Notes: generated by a model from the sequence alone, not told the origin. A stretch of DNA of 64,000 nt from Solea solea (GCF_958295425.1 NC_081154.1:21238540-21302539); one strand, 5' to 3'; positions 22,100 through 35,250 are shown, counted from the stretch's first letter. Numbers and translations are program-made.

Positions 22100-23206
22100 A
22101 TGTAACTTCTGTCATTTTCTGTGCCTCAGTGGCTTTACCAAACCAGAAGATGACACACTAGGTTAAAACACTTCCAATAATTGCAGTATAAAACATTAAA
22201 AACAAGCAATTTCTTTAAAAAGTGCATTCTTTGCTGTGTCTTGCTATGGCAGTCATCCAGAATTCATAGAACTGTAGTTATATGTGTAACTTTAGTTTTA
22301 TTGTCACAGCTTTAATAGGTCACAGAGGGACACACATAAAAACACACACTTACACACCAATCAGTGCAAATAAAATCATGATGAGGTGGTGAGAAAGTGA
22401 GGTCATGAGGTGTAGCCCTGAAAACAGTGATTTTCTCCATGGACTTTGGTTTGGGGAGTGAGTGGATACCAAAGCTACACAAACTTGATTTAGCAGATTT
22501 AAGCTTGAGTAGATTTTAGTCTTTTGATGTGGCTAAAATCAGTTTTCCCTGTCTCCCTGCTGGCAGTCATCAGCCATGAGCCTTTTATTTCAAGGCACTT
22601 TTAGTTAAATACCAGTAAAACAAAATGAAGAACAGAAAAAAACAAATTCACTGCTTTGGCCTCTTGTGATGATGTCACCTGTGGTGCTTTTCCGTTATAC
22701 AGTTCCAGCACTACTCGGCTCCACTCGGTTTGGTATCAGTCACATTGTTTACTCAACGTTGGTGGGGTTGAAACTACTGTGACGTTGTTTTATATGTGAC
22801 AAACACACAAACTAGTGACGAGTAAAGCAGTTGTTTTCGGTGTACTGAATCATTAGAATCAGCTCATTAAAAAGATTTGTTGACTCTGTCACAGTCACCG
22901 AACGGGTTGTGATTTGGCTCACGACTCTTCCAGTGACAACAGGCAGTCTGTTGACGTCACGTTTAAGCAGCTCTGCTCACTTGGAACCTCATCAGAGCAG
23001 GTACCAAGAAAAGCTTCTGATACAGGTTCTATCACTGATGGAAAAGCAAGAAAATGAGTCCAGTCGAGCTGAAACATGCTAGAATTGTATAATAGAAAAG
23101 CACCATTTTGTTTTTTTGTATTTTGTACATGAGACTGATGGAGAGTTCAAATCTATTTTGACAACTTTTGGATCAATATGTTTCATGTGGGTTTTTTTTA
23201 GCAAAC
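22100..23206. other. noncoding; possible MITE at 22687-23046
   Basis: Mostly unassigned. At about 22687 GCTTTTCCGTTATACAGTTC faces, at about 23035, TCTATCACTGATGGAAAAGC. The outer 10 bases are inverted copies (GCTTTTCCRT), suggesting a ~360-bp MITE. No target duplication was confirmed. Confidence 0.4.
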
Positions 23207-23214
23207 GATTGATG

Positions 23215-23674
23215 CAGAGGTCTCAAACTCGTGGCCCTTGGGCTACATGCGGCCCCCACTGGATTTTATTCAGCCCACCCCTTAACAAGTTTTATTAAGA
23301 ACTGGCCCACGATCTCCTTCATCTGTAGCTACATCATAGACAAAATATAATAGTAATTATGATTGTTAGCTATTGTCAAGAAAAGTGAGCAATATTTTTA
23401 TAATAATACCAAAGTTTGAATGAATCACATTTAAATGTATTTTAATGTAAAATATATGAGCATGTTTAGTGTTTTTAATACATGTTTTTTTTTATTGTGA
23501 ACTGTGTATCATTAAATTTTTCAACATGTTTAATTTAAAATTCTCTGAAATATCTTCATTAATATCTTCGTAATTGCATTATCATGATGGAATATTATGA
23601 TATGATTTTAAGCTAAGCTTTTTACATGACCAGACTGGACACTCATTGGCCCCCGTTTGATTGTGAGAGCCCTG
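23215..23674. mobile_element. hAT MITE (460 bp) with perfect 8-bp target duplication
   Basis: Starts CAGAGGTCTCAAACTCG and ends AGAGCCCTG (complement CAGGGCTCTCA). GATTGATG flanks both sides exactly (23207-23214 and 23675-23682). The interior includes GGCCC-rich subterminal sequence typical of Charlie-like hAT MITEs. Confidence 0.92.
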
Positions 23675-23682
23675 GATTGATG

Positions 23683-25195
23683 AAATTAAAAATCATGTAG
23701 TTTTGCCTTGGGTTGTCCAGATTTCGAATAAGCTTTTTTTTTTTCCACAAAATGACAACACAGGGAGGGAAAATACTCATGTGGACACTAGCGGGTTATT
23801 TCTATCACTGAGTGGAAAACTATTAGGGCTATAAAAATAAATATGTGTAGTTTTTCACACAGTGTCTCTTCCTGCGGCACAGTAACATTTTCTCTTTTAC
23901 TACATGTTATGGTCAATTTAATGACTCAGTCACAGTGTGGACTCAGGATAGCATGATTATTACAAATCACCACTGGGACAGAGTGAGAGTGTGAAAACAA
24001 GACTCCCAGAGGAATGTCCAGACATGGGGAAGTGAAACCGGTGGAATGTGAAAAGATCTTTCCACAAGTCTTCAAAATAACAACACAGCACATCATGATT
24101 TCCTAAGTTTCATCCATGGCATCTTGCAGGAATGGAAGCCATGGTTGAATTGAGATGGAGAAAGCAAGTTAAATAAGTGTCATTGAGAATTGAAAGATTG
24201 AATTGAAAATAAATGTAATTAATTATAGAATAATGGGAGAGAAGTGTAGGTTCAGATGGGAGTCCATGCATGAATAACAAAGGAGACAAAGTAAAAAACA
24301 CTACAATGCAAATTGTAGTGTATATATTTTTCCATAGACAATCCTGTCGTTTCGTTACTCCTGATACATGTATTTTTACCCTTCATTAAGTATGTATTCT
24401 ACCCTTATCAGTCCTCTTACAATATATTGCACTGTATTTTAAATATTTATTCTGGTATTTCAGCATTGGATATGCTCTTTGGACACTTGTTTATTTAACA
24501 TATACTGTTTTCTTAATCAACCAAATGCACTTATTCTACGTATCATTGGATGAAATCATCTGGCAACCGACCTTAAATAAAAAACGCAATTTTAATACCA
24601 CAAGAACCAAGACCACTTATGAAACCATCATCTTTATGAAGAGTATGAGCAGATGTCATTGAAGTTCTTCGGTGGTACAACAACTATCAGGAGAGCGTTA
24701 TCAGATATAGAGCTCAGAAATATGTGAGCTCTATATCAGTTACATCCAGTTCAGTTTCTTTGGAAACATTTGCACAATATTAAGACTGACATAAATCTGT
24801 CCAAGACAGCCCTGCATCCTCCTCTTTAATGAGTCACGCTTGCAACATACAAATACAGTGAAAGATGATCAGAAGGATAATAATGCATAATATATATATG
24901 TATATTCACACTGGAAACAAATTTAGCATAAGAATCAAATGTTATTGCAGTTACCTGTAGTTTGAAGGATGTTTTTTCACCAGATTAGAAAATACCCTTG
25001 TAAACGGGGTCATCCTTAAGAACCTCCTGGTTTACAATTATTCTTTGGTAGAACTCACAGAATATTTTGTAACTGATATCAAAAGTTCTATCATTTTTAT
25101 TTTCAGCGATACCTGGCCCTTTTTTAGCTGTCTTCGGTGTAGTCAGTGATGAGCTAATGTTGTCCCATCTCCACAAAACTGCAATCGCCTATGCA
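23683..25195. other. unassigned noncoding DNA
   Basis: No gene recognised. It contains a perfect hairpin at 24704-24737 (13-bp arms GATATAGAGCTCA, 8-base loop). Confidence 0.4.
24704..24737. other. perfect hairpin, 13-bp arms, 8-base loop
   Basis: GATATAGAGCTCA at 24704-24716 and TGAGCTCTATATC at 24725-24737. Confidence 0.9.
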
Positions 25196-25198
25196 TCG

Positions 25199-25635
25199 TT
25201 ACATTACATTACATTACATGATTTTTTTTTTTGTCGTCGTCTTAGTCGAGGTAGAGTCGGAAGAAATGTGTTTTTAGTCGGCGGCGGAAGATGTGGAGGC
25301 TTTCCGCTGTCCGGATGTCGATGGGGAGGTCGTTCCACCATTTGGGAGCGAGGACAGTGAACAGTCTCGAGTTCTGTGAATGCCTCTGCGATCCTCTCAG
25401 TGAGGGGGCAGCAAGCCGGTTTGCCGATGCAGAGCGGAGTGGGCGGACTGGGGTGTAGGTTTTGATCATGTCCTGGATGTAGGCTGGACCGGATCCATTT
25501 GTAGCATGGAACACTAGCACTAGAGTCTTGAAGCCGATGCGAGCAGCTACAGGAAGCCAGTAAAGGGAGCGGAGGAGCGGTGTAGTGTGGGAGAACTTTG
25601 GTAAGTTGAAGACCAGTCGAGCTGCTGCATTCTCG
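25199..25635 (-). pseudogene. L2-clade LINE, 3' end with (TTACA)n tail
   Basis: On the minus strand from 25520 the frame reads FHATNGSGPAYIQDMIKTYT, RPLRSASANRLAAPSLRG and WWNDLPIDIRTAESLHIFRR, then stops. This is the C-terminus after the reverse transcriptase of an L2-clade LINE. The 3' end on that strand is a run of TGTAA units (25199-25219, seen as TTACA on plus). The same tail type is known for eel UnaL2. The copy is 5'-truncated at about 25635 and abuts an L1 3' end. The same family is present at 48080-49983. Confidence 0.85.
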
Positions 25636-26240
25636 TTATATGCCCGCCGTCTGATACTGCTGAATTGGAAGGGAAAGAATCCCCCTTCCTATGTTCATTG
25701 GATCAGAGAGGTGATGCTGGGATTAGCTCGAGAAACAATTAGGTATACAGTAAAGGGGTTTGAGGCCCTGGTCTTCTTCACCGAATTGTTGGTGTTACAA
25801 CTGTTAAAGTCTGTTACTTCATCACAAGAAGCGTACACTATACTTACTGTTTAACCCTGTTGGGTTACAAACTTTATTAAACTTTAGCGTGTAAAGATAC
25901 ATTCAGCTCGGTCCTGTAACTCAGGTGGTGTCACTTCCAAACATGTCCGTGTGTACCACTGAACTAAAACAAAGGTTCCTAACGATAATTCCTATTGTTA
26001 CAACGACCATACTCGTCATTATAGATCGGTTTGAGTCAATTTTGTTGGTGTGTGTTTTTGTATTTGTGTATATCTATTTGTTTTTTTTTTTCCTTTCCAT
26101 GTTGTGTTACCGGGTTTGTACAGTGAGAATGTATTTGTGGGGATGCCACCTGGATGGGGGGTGGGGGGCAGGGTTCACACCTTGTGTAATAAATGCTTAT
26201 ATAAATATTTTTGATATGGAAAAATGATAAATAAAATAAA
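25636..26240 (+). pseudogene. L1/Tx1-like LINE 3' end
   Basis: The frame at 25636-25760 encodes ARRLILLNWKGKNPPSYVHW and REVMLGLARETIRYTVKG, the conserved C-terminal motif of L1/Tx1-type ORF2 proteins. A 3' UTR with a poly-T run and an A-rich tail (GATAAATAAAATAAAATG) follows at 26226-26245. It is 5'-truncated; the L2 fragment lies directly against it in opposite orientation. Confidence 0.75.
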
Positions 26241-27856
26241 ATGATAGAATAAAAATTATAACATTTCTGAAAAGACAAAAACACATGAATCATAATTGTA
26301 TTGTGTTGGTGTAACTTGGGCAGCATACAATAAACACAATCAAGGAAAATGCAGATTTTATTCAACTATAAGTAACTGACTCTATTGAAAATATCAAATG
26401 ACTATAATGAATGCTATGATACTATACTACTGTTGTGTAGTGTAGTGAATATATTGTCTGACACAACCACGACCAGCCTTCACCTAGATGTTTCCACCAG
26501 TTTGTCAGAACTGAAGAAGATGAGAAACATCTTTAAACTCTACTGCAAACTACTGAAAACCAGAATTGTTGCCTTGTGTTTGTTTGTGTGATATCTTTGC
26601 TGAGAGTCTATTGTGTGTTTGGGCAGGAAGAGGTGTGATGGAGACCACAGCTCTTGGATGAAAGCTGTTCTTCAGACTGGATCTGATTGATCTAAATCAC
26701 TTCAAACAGTCAAACTGCTGCTGTACTTTTAGACTGTACTGTATTTTTGAAACTAAATGCTGATCGTGGAACATCCTCCCTCCTCATCATCATCAATATC
26801 TGTCTGCTTGATATCATTTTTGTGTCAGAATGTGGTCTAATAAATTCCCTGATGATCATATTCAGCCAGGAAAAATACCTGAATACTTCCATGCCTTTCA
26901 TGTCTCATACCATACAAGACTGAACAATGTTCCCAGGCAGTTACTGACAGGAGGTCAAAGGTCAGAGCCATCTTCATTTTATGACCAACTGTAGTCCACA
27001 GCATACACTCACCATGATGAATGACTGGCTGTAGCCAGTGACGAGGGCACAAGTGTTATCTTTGGTCACGGTGCACCATAACAGAACATCAAAGTTAAGC
27101 ATTTATCTGATAACATGTGAGGTTGTTTCTTTTTAAATCTGTTAAAAGTTTAATTCTTTTAATATAATTCACTTATATTTTGCCACAGCGCTTTAAAGCA
27201 GACCTTGCAATCTCTACACAGCCTCAGTCTTGTGTGGCATGTTCACTTGAGCCTAAGACAAATATTTACTGTCCTTTTCACCATGTAGAAGGTTTACAGT
27301 GTATCCTGTATGACACAGTCTTTCTGAGGGATCCCACTACAGCAGACACAGCAGAATCCTGCTACTGTGTTTACACTTGTCTACTCAGACGGGACCACGT
27401 AACCCATCGCCTTTACAAGCTGTCCATCTATAAAAATGAAGTGATGTGGTTTCCCACTCTGTTGTATTATTTTGCTCCTCTTCCACCGCTCCCACCTGCC
27501 TCCGCTTGCTGGAACACACAGTGAACCTCTGCCGGCAACGGCACAATTAAGTGAAGAGTGATGAAATTATGCCTCAGGCCCGGGCAAATGGGGGGAAGGG
27601 AGGATGGTGGGGCAAAGTGGGAAAGAGGAAGAGTCCATTCTGCTTGCTTCCCCCAGGGACCATGGGAAATTATATTAACCCTATAATAGAGCCATTTTTC
27701 ACCTCCGTCCACATCAGTCTATTATACAATCGTGCCTCGTGTCCTTATGTCTCTCCTCTTTAAAGACAGTACAACATCCTTTAGTATCTGCCACTCTTCT
27801 CTCCTTCTTCACCAAGGGAAAACTCTTTTCTTTTTCCTGTTTGTGTATGTATTTCA
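26241..27856. other. unassigned noncoding DNA
   Basis: No supported gene. The segment at about 26480-26560 (CACCAGTTTGTCAGAACTGA..) resembles a 3' UTR piece of an old retroelement, but I cannot name it. The 114-codon frame at 27180-27524 has no recognisable motif. Confidence 0.35.
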
Positions 27857-27958
27857 AACTTCTTCTTGCTGCATGTTCTCCCCGTGTGTGGGTTTTCTCT
27901 GGCTTCCTCTCACAGTCCAAACACATGCAGTATTGGGATTAGGTAAATGTTGACACCT
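27857..27958 (+). mobile_element. tRNA-derived SINE fragment (body)
   Basis: TGCATGTTCTCCCCGTGTGT, CACAGTCCAAACACATGCAG and GGGATTAGGTAAAT match the body of the intact SINE at 45652-46043. The head and tail are missing. Confidence 0.7.
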
Positions 27959-29940
27959 TACCTCTGTCGACCTGATTTGGGAGATTTCATTATAGGTTGA
28001 AATGATCAAAAACTGTGAAAACAGCAGATCTACATACTCAAAACACATCACATTGCAACATGTGAGTTGTACATTTGCAATTTAGTGTTATGGTATATGA
28101 GATGAAAGTACAGAGTTTAAATGGTTAATAAAACAGTATATGAATATGGTTATTGTTTTCCAATACTTTAGATAACTAGTTTTAGTTGTTTCACAACAAG
28201 TTCATAGAAGATAAAGTTCATAGACAGTTATGGGCGTCTGTAGCCTCTCATAGGGCCACTGAGCCCTATGAGAGTCTTGTTGCGTCTACAGCTGAGTGCT
28301 GTGTTGGACGACCGTTATTTATTTTGTTTTGCGGCGCCTGCGTCTTGCCTTGGAAACTACGGCAACTCTCCCAGCCACATAGTGAAATAAAAAATAAAAA
28401 TAAATAATAATCAAAAAAAACAAAAAACAAACACCGCTATCCAACGGCCGGCCAAAAATTGATCAGCCCACTTGGAGAACTGGCCGGTCCACCCCTGGAT
28501 ACAGTTCACACAGCCTCTTACATGGGCTCATTATTGGTGATGGCTTTGTGGTGAACAGGGAAGGATTTAATTGTTGCCTTGTTTAATTTAATAATCTCTG
28601 CAAAGCTACATATATATAGGTTCTCTGCCTCTTTTAATACCAGCTGTCTGCTTACCAGGTGCCACATTACACATGCAAGTACACAATATTCTACCATTTT
28701 TAAACAAGAAAATCTATCTGGTTTTTTTGTCAGTCACACCAGTGCCTTGTTCCAAAGGCGGTCTTCACTCATCACACCTGCGTGTGAATGCTTTCTATGT
28801 ATTGAGCTTTATCCCATTGATTCTTTTGTTTGCCTGTTCAGACAAGTGAGTCACTGAACCAACAGAGGCTTCATGTCATAACACACGGAAAAGATGTACA
28901 GCACAGTGACAACCAAGACCAGTGAGATACCTCAACATCCTGATCTGCACCCAGAGGTACAAACATACTGCCTGAATGCAGACTGTGATACTGTGAGACA
29001 GCTGAAGGTTTTACATCTCTGTCAAAAAAGATTCAAAGATTTGAAACCTTGTAACCACTTATGATACATTTTAGTGTGGTTGTGTGCGACCTATATACAG
29101 ATAACCTCCCTGAGATATGGAGGCTCTCTTTCACTGAGAATATGGCAGCCAGCAAGATTAAACTGCTGCCAATGAAAAAGACTCACCAAATAATACCAAA
29201 CAGCCTCTTCTGAACGGAAACTGTAGTTTGTAATCCACTCACTCTCCTGCACCAAACTCGATTTGAAGATTACCATTTTTAGCACAGAGAAACACAGTAG
29301 CTTCAGGTCTTTAGTACTGCCTCGTTTGATACATGTTACTTTAGTTAAATCTGGACAAAGAATTTCAAAAACTGAAGTAAAAAAATTACACCCTGGTATG
29401 CAGGGGTGGGGTAGCACATGGTTAAGACTGGTACCCCATGTGCAGAAACAGCATGGTCACAAATTCAACTCCACCCCTTGCAGGGGGCTGTGAGCCACTA
29501 ACACCAGACGTGTCCGAGGGAGCTGTAGCATCGCTCCCTTCTTCTTTGGTAGGAATGCATCCTATTCCCTGTGTCCAGACTTGTACTGCCCAATGGTGAA
29601 GTGAGATACTACAGGACCCTGACGCACGAGTATACCAGGGTCTGCGATATGTGTATACCAGGGCTTTTACTGATGGAGGCAACAGTGGATCAACAACTCC
29701 TGTATGCACTGAAAAGGCTGATTTTCTCAAAGGACGTTGCTGCAGAGACATTCTCCATTATGTCCTATCAAACTGCTAAATAAAGGAATAAATACATCAT
29801 TACACATTAATTCATATGAATTTATTAATTATACAATTTAAATGTTTTAATAAGAGTCTGACAAAGTACTAGTGTCACACAACTCTCACTCAAAGCTTGC
29901 TCTGATGATGGAGCAGCGAATCTGAGAGAGTGAATCTCTG
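27959..29940. other. noncoding; possible hAT end near 28495
   Basis: At 28444-28498, GGCCGGCC..., CTGGCCGGTCCACCCCTG reads in complement as CAGGGGTGGACCGGCCAG, hAT-terminus-like. A palindrome CTCATAGGGC...GCCCTATGAG lies at 28247-28272. No coding gene is supported. Confidence 0.35.
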
Positions 29941-30020
29941 TATGTTGGCCCTGTGATGGACTGGCTACCTGTCCAGGGTGTACCCCACTTTTTGCCCTAT
30001 GTCAGGTGTGATTGGCTCCA
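29941..30020 (+). mobile_element. SINE 3' fragment
   Basis: GGCCCTGTGATGGACTGGCT, ACCTGTCCAGGGTGTACCCC and a GATTGGCTCCACC ending match the 3' part of the tRNA-derived SINE at 45652-46043. Confidence 0.75.
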
Positions 30021-31663
30021 CCTCTTAAATCTCTGTGAGTTGAGTGCTTCAGTATTGTTCCCAGAGTCTTGCACAAACAATTTGAGTCCTTAATCAGTGA
30101 AAACAAGCACTTTTAGTGGACATAAATGTGACAGTAGCTGCATTGTAATCATTAGTGCTGTGACACACTAAAACAATCGATTATTTTCAGCTTCATTTCC
30201 CTTTAAACATGTAGATTATCTGAGCCTTTTGTTCAGTGACGTGCCTAATACCTGGTTTGACTTGTGTTCCCATGTTTCCCATGTTTTCAGTGAGAGAAAG
30301 CGTCCCCTCCCCCACCCCCGCTTGTCAGTCATGTAAGACTCCAGATCACAAGACAACACATTGTGTTGTGTGGGATATGCCACAATAGGGCAACATTATA
30401 GCAACATTAATTCAATATCACTTGGAAAATTGATATGACTTCTTACAAAATGTTAACTTTTGAGTCTAAACAGGTTGAGTCTGAGTCATCGGTGTTCAAA
30501 TGACAATCAGGACTTGAGTAAAACTTGAGTCCTGGACTACTACAACACTGCAGGCCAAACTTAGTTGTGCCTTAACATCTTTCAGTTATTCTCAAACATG
30601 CTAAAGTTAGTCAATGTGTGACTGTATCTGGTATCTGGACTCTCTCTTTGAGGAAAATAGAATTCTGTCTCGTGAAATCTGATTAGCCCTCAGAATACCC
30701 AAAGACTTATTACCCACCCGTCTCCGTGGTGAATGCAGGTATAGAGTGATGGTCATGATGTCACATTGATATGGCCTCTAAATAAAGGAGTGATGTAACG
30801 TTGCACTGTGGATGTGGAAGAGGACACGACTGCAGATTATTGTCCTCTACAAGAATCACATGGATCTTTCCCATACTTATTTAGACATGCAAGGAAGAGA
30901 AAGAGCCTGTGGCTTTTAGTATCCTTGTGTTGTTTTTTTATGCAGTGAAGACACTGATACTGTGGAAAGCAAGTGTTTTTCCAATGGCATCCTCTGAATA
31001 ATGAAGCTATTGTGCTAAGAGGTGGATTACCAAGTAATCAGAAGGTCAGTGGTTCCTCCAGTCCTTGAACAAGACAATGAACCCTTAATCGCCTCTGTGA
31101 CAGACAAAAATAGCTGCACATTTGTGAATGTGTGATGCTGTGGAGTAAAGAGCTTTAGCAGTTGTCAAGACTATGAGGTTGGGCTGAAAGGTTTATAGGC
31201 TGACCATGATGCAATGGTTGAATTTGACCAAACATAGTTTATATTTCTACATAGTCTCCCCTTCAATCTACATACTCCCTTCTTCAGTGTTGCAGCACTA
31301 GGATGCCCTGACATCCTGACAGTCAAAGTCCTCAACAGCAGATATTTCCACTGCGCGGACTGCATTTTCCCCAACACTCATCCCTGAGTTAGGAAATGTT
31401 CATTGTGGAGAATCCATAAAATTTGCATTTTAGGGTTTTTTCACTCTATTATTCAGGTATGCTCCAACGTCTCTAATGACAGACATGAGCCCAATTGGTC
31501 AACATCAGTTTTAGTGCTGACCTGAGGCTGAATGTGTTGCAGCATGTCTGTTTGTGGTGTATTCACACTACACTGGGCATTTTGTGAAGTGAGGGTGGGA
31601 GTAGTTCTGAGAAAGTTGGAGGTAAAAAGAGTCAATCATCCCAGTGATCTTCATGGCTTTGGA
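30021..31663. other. noncoding; possible mariner relic near 31.2-31.4 kb
   Basis: On the minus strand the region 31377-31171 weakly resembles a mariner transposase C-terminus, with a KGRL.RNI motif before a TIR-like GGGCTGAAAGGTTTATAGGC. The evidence is thin. Otherwise unassigned. Confidence 0.3.
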
Positions 31664-31665
31664 TA

Positions 31666-33372
31666 TGCCTGCCCCACACTAAAGGATTTTCAAATCTGAC
31701 TTGATTTTAAAAACATGGAAGACCACAGACACAATTAACTTTGTAACCGATTTTCAAAGTTTTATTTCTTAGAAAGCATAGACCATCCAGTCAACATGCA
31801 GGACCACACACACATTTAATCAAACAATGTAAGGGAGGATTTAACATGACTTCAGAATATAAACAGACTGTCGGTGTCATCACTTAGTTCCTAGTTTGGT
31901 TGTGATACGTCTTGCAGGGTAAAACAAGCAATCATACAGTTGCCAAAAGTCCACAGGTTTGTCTTCTACCCTGTTTCTCATCCATCCACCAGGCTCAGAA
32001 GACATTCATCCCCGTCAAGCTGTGGGCAGCCTGGTAAACTTGCTGTTATTGCGGTGTTCTGCTCACGCCCCAATCGCTGCTCATTCGAAATTATCGAACA
32101 TGTTTCCTACTGACGATTTGAAATCAGGAAGACTCTGATGCTTCAGATCCTGTTAAAATTGCATCTGTTAATGCCTCATAGGGGATATATAGGGTAATGT
32201 GCCATATAGGGTAATGTGATACATTTTTTACATTTTCTCCTCTCTAGCCAAGCTAAAATGATATATCAGTAAAATGTACACATTTCCCATTAATTCAGGA
32301 TGTTTCCTAGCTATGGAAATGATCAGAATGTCTTCAGGACAAAAGGCAATGAAAATATGATTGTTTTTTAAAAAGTGGTCTTGTGTCTCACTTTACCCCA
32401 GTTTAGGGGTAAACAGAGACAGACCAGGGAAATCAAGGGGGTAAAGTGAACCACTTACTTTTTACACTTTAAAACTACCATAACAACACATGTTGTAACA
32501 ATTAGAATTCTGACAGCTAGATTGACAATTACACATTCCAAAACTAATGTCGGACTAGTAACAGAATCATGGGAATTGGTCAATTAAGCAAATATTTTTT
32601 CAAAACTTGAAAGTAACTTTTAGAGCCAGCCAGTGTCTAGGGATCAGAACATAGGGCCATCAGAACCAGCTAGAACAGCCTGGGACTCAGGACACCTGGA
32701 TTAGAACCTGGATTAGAACATCAGCCTACTCTACATTCCAGCCCTGAATGTTACAGGGAAAGGTTACAGGGATATTGTTGTTGTTCTGCGTATTCAAATG
32801 CCAGTTCACGACACTTAACTGGAGCAAGGCCATGGAACTGCTCAGCTAGTTGTTTCAAGTGTTTGGCAAGCTCCTCCTCCATCTCAACTGTGAATATTCT
32901 CTTTGTCTCTGCTACTGCACCCAATCTTCAACTAGCATCAATCACATGGTTGTATATGTTGGAAGTTTATCAACATGTATGATATAAGTTTTTCTACCTG
33001 AATCAATTTGCTTTGACACAACAGTTGATTAAGTTCACAGCAAGAAAATTTACTTTTACATGCAAAAACCACATTTTTATGTGAAAACATACTACATACT
33101 GCACCAGCACCAACTTCTCCTTCCTGACAAGGAGGGAATGGGAGGGGCTTGAAAACATAATGGTCACATGACCACAAATGTTTTCCGTTGCCTAGATACA
33201 GGGGGTGTCACACATTACCTGGTGTCACACATTACCCTGCTCTCCCCTACAACAGGATAATTTGGCCAGATAATCTGTTCAAATCAGGCAAAAATCTGTA
33301 GGCATCCACGATTGTCGGAAGGGCCAGATTGGGACCGAAATCTGGCCAGTTATCCTCTAGTGTAGGCAGGCT
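31666..33372. mobile_element. TA-flanked inverted-repeat element (outer)
   Basis: Left TGCCTGCCCCACACTAAAGG and right, as complement, AGCCTGCCTACACTAGAGGA match over ~20 bases with a one-base gap. TA occurs immediately outside both ends (31664-31665, 33373-33374). It contains a second TA-flanked element (32181-33247). No transposase was found. Confidence 0.6.
32181..33247. mobile_element. TA-flanked inverted-repeat element (nested) with subterminal repeats
   Basis: Left GGGGATATATAGGGTAATGT and right complement GGGGAGAGCAGGGTAATGTG. TA flanks both ends (32179-32180, 33248-33249). Each end has a duplicated subterminal GGTAATGTG motif: TATAGGGTAATGTG twice at 32187-32219, and GTGTCACACATTACC twice at 33206-33236. 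No ORF of note. Confidence 0.7.
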
Positions 33373-33374
33373 TA

Positions 33375-35250
33375 AGCATGTTCATACCTAGACAAATGCA
33401 TCTGCATACAAAACACACAATGGCAGAATTAAAACACAACCCCTTACCCTTTTCACTTAAAAATGTTAATATTACACACTAACTCACTTTGCTAAAAAAA
33501 GAAGAAGCTGAAATTGACAAAAATAAATCAGTTAGATAGAAAACTTAAACTAATCATAATCATTTACTTCATCACTGTCAGCTGCAGGCATGTACATGTA
33601 CATCATCTAAATTGTATCATATTACAGAATGAATAGTACATTTTAAAATCCACTGGGCTATTTTCAAATTAACTAAGAAATTGTTAAATAAATTATGATA
33701 CAATTCGAAATTCAGACTCCCAATCAAAATGCAGGGCCGTAAGTAACATATCATGGACCAATACAGACTTTTACAAAAACATTTAAAAGTGGCTATCATG
33801 AGGAAACAGATTGCTTTCCCCTCTGGTAGTTATACGCTTCCGTAAAGAAAATATTCTCTGAATATTATAAGTATGTAATCTTATTTCATGTGTCTCAAAC
33901 ATCCCTGCATCAGGGAATGGACAGTAGGTCATAGTCTCTTTGTTAGTCTTTCTGTCCATCACACACATAATATCAAATATCAAATATCGCTAGAGAGTTG
34001 TGGACTAAGGACATCCACATTACACATCGTTGTTCATATGTGTGGATGTGAGCATGTATGGTTGTTTATATGTGTCAGCAGTGTGATATACTGCTGACAT
34101 GTACAGGCTGCACTACACTGCTCACCCACAATATAGCTAATGCAGTTGGCTTTGGTAAAGCCAATGCTGATACACAATCCCGTATCACCATCAAGACTGT
34201 GTTATATTTTATGTGTCCATGTGAACACATGAAAGTGACTAAAACATCAAGAGACGCTTGTTTTCCCTCCAGGGATTCTTCCTCTCCAGTATGGGCCGTG
34301 ACCTCTCTGGCTGAGTTGAACCAACCAGCATATCCGTCTGGCACACAAAACAACAGATGCTTTGGCATTCAAGTCCCGCTCTCCTCAAAACCCATTCTCC
34401 TCTTCCCAATCCTGATTTCTACAGGGGCAGCAGCGAGTGTCAGGTTCAGCCGCAGTATCAGCTGTCAGGGACTGGAGTCACATCAAAGTGGCACAGTGAA
34501 AAGAGTGAGATCCACACCCGCACTAATCGTACAAAGACCCCCACCCACCTACCCATCCCTCCCTCCCTCCCTCAGGAGCTGTAATGGGAGCAACCGATTA
34601 ACCCGTGTATCACTGCCATTTGGAGCAACCCATGGGAGCTACAGAGTACAGTACAGTGAGAGCAAACAGCCAATGAAGAGGCTGTGCACACAGTAGCCCT
34701 AACTACAGGTTCACCATCAAACCTCTGCAATAACAGAAATGTCCTTTTACCACTGAGCTGGTATTAGTCATCATGTAGTGAAAAAATGCACACAGATGAT
34801 GCTGATGACTAAAAAACAGAAAGAAACATACATTTTTACTGAAAGTGATTTTTTCTTCTTCAAGATCAGAAATTTACTCTGCCTAGTACAATTACCGATT
34901 CTGATCTTTTCCTCCCCTGTGGCACAAATGAGATATGATGAAGAAAAAAGCAGATACCAATCAAAAATGTGCATCTGCGTCTTTGGTGTAAGTGGACATA
35001 GCAGAAATGTCCTTGTCAATGCTACTTGTGCTTCCTTGAAAAGAGGACGTGGCAAATGATTCCTAGCCATCTTGTCCACATGTGTCCCATAAGGGTTATA
35101 TCGGGCCTGACAATATGGGTCCCAAGCGGGTTTGTCCATGGACCCACCCAGGTTACTGAAACCATGTTGAGGCTGCATAATTTGCCCACTCCAAGCCCAT
35201 GTCCATGTACACAGATAGCCTGGAATTCGCACTAAGTGGGTACGGGCTTA
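33375..35250. other. unassigned noncoding DNA
   Basis: Contains a CCCTC run at about 34555-34574. The 212-codon frame at 34058-34696 shows no domain, splice-site or repeat-family support and is not called. The 153-codon antisense frame at 34771-35232 is likewise unsupported. Confidence 0.4.

Noticed and set aside
22687..23046. Complete MITE
   Set aside because: Only about 10 inverted terminal bases agree and no target duplication was confirmed; kept as a possibility in the spacer entry.
29400..29500. Possible tRNA-like SINE head (GGTAGCACATGGTTAAGACTGG)
   Set aside because: The B-box is too degenerate and no body was recognised.
31171..31400. Mariner transposase C-terminus
   Set aside because: Only a few residues resemble the family and no inverted end pair was found.
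34058..34696. 212-codon plus-strand frame
   Set aside because: No recognisable domain, no splice or promoter context, biased low-complexity tail (P/S from CCCTC repeats); a chance frame is more likely.
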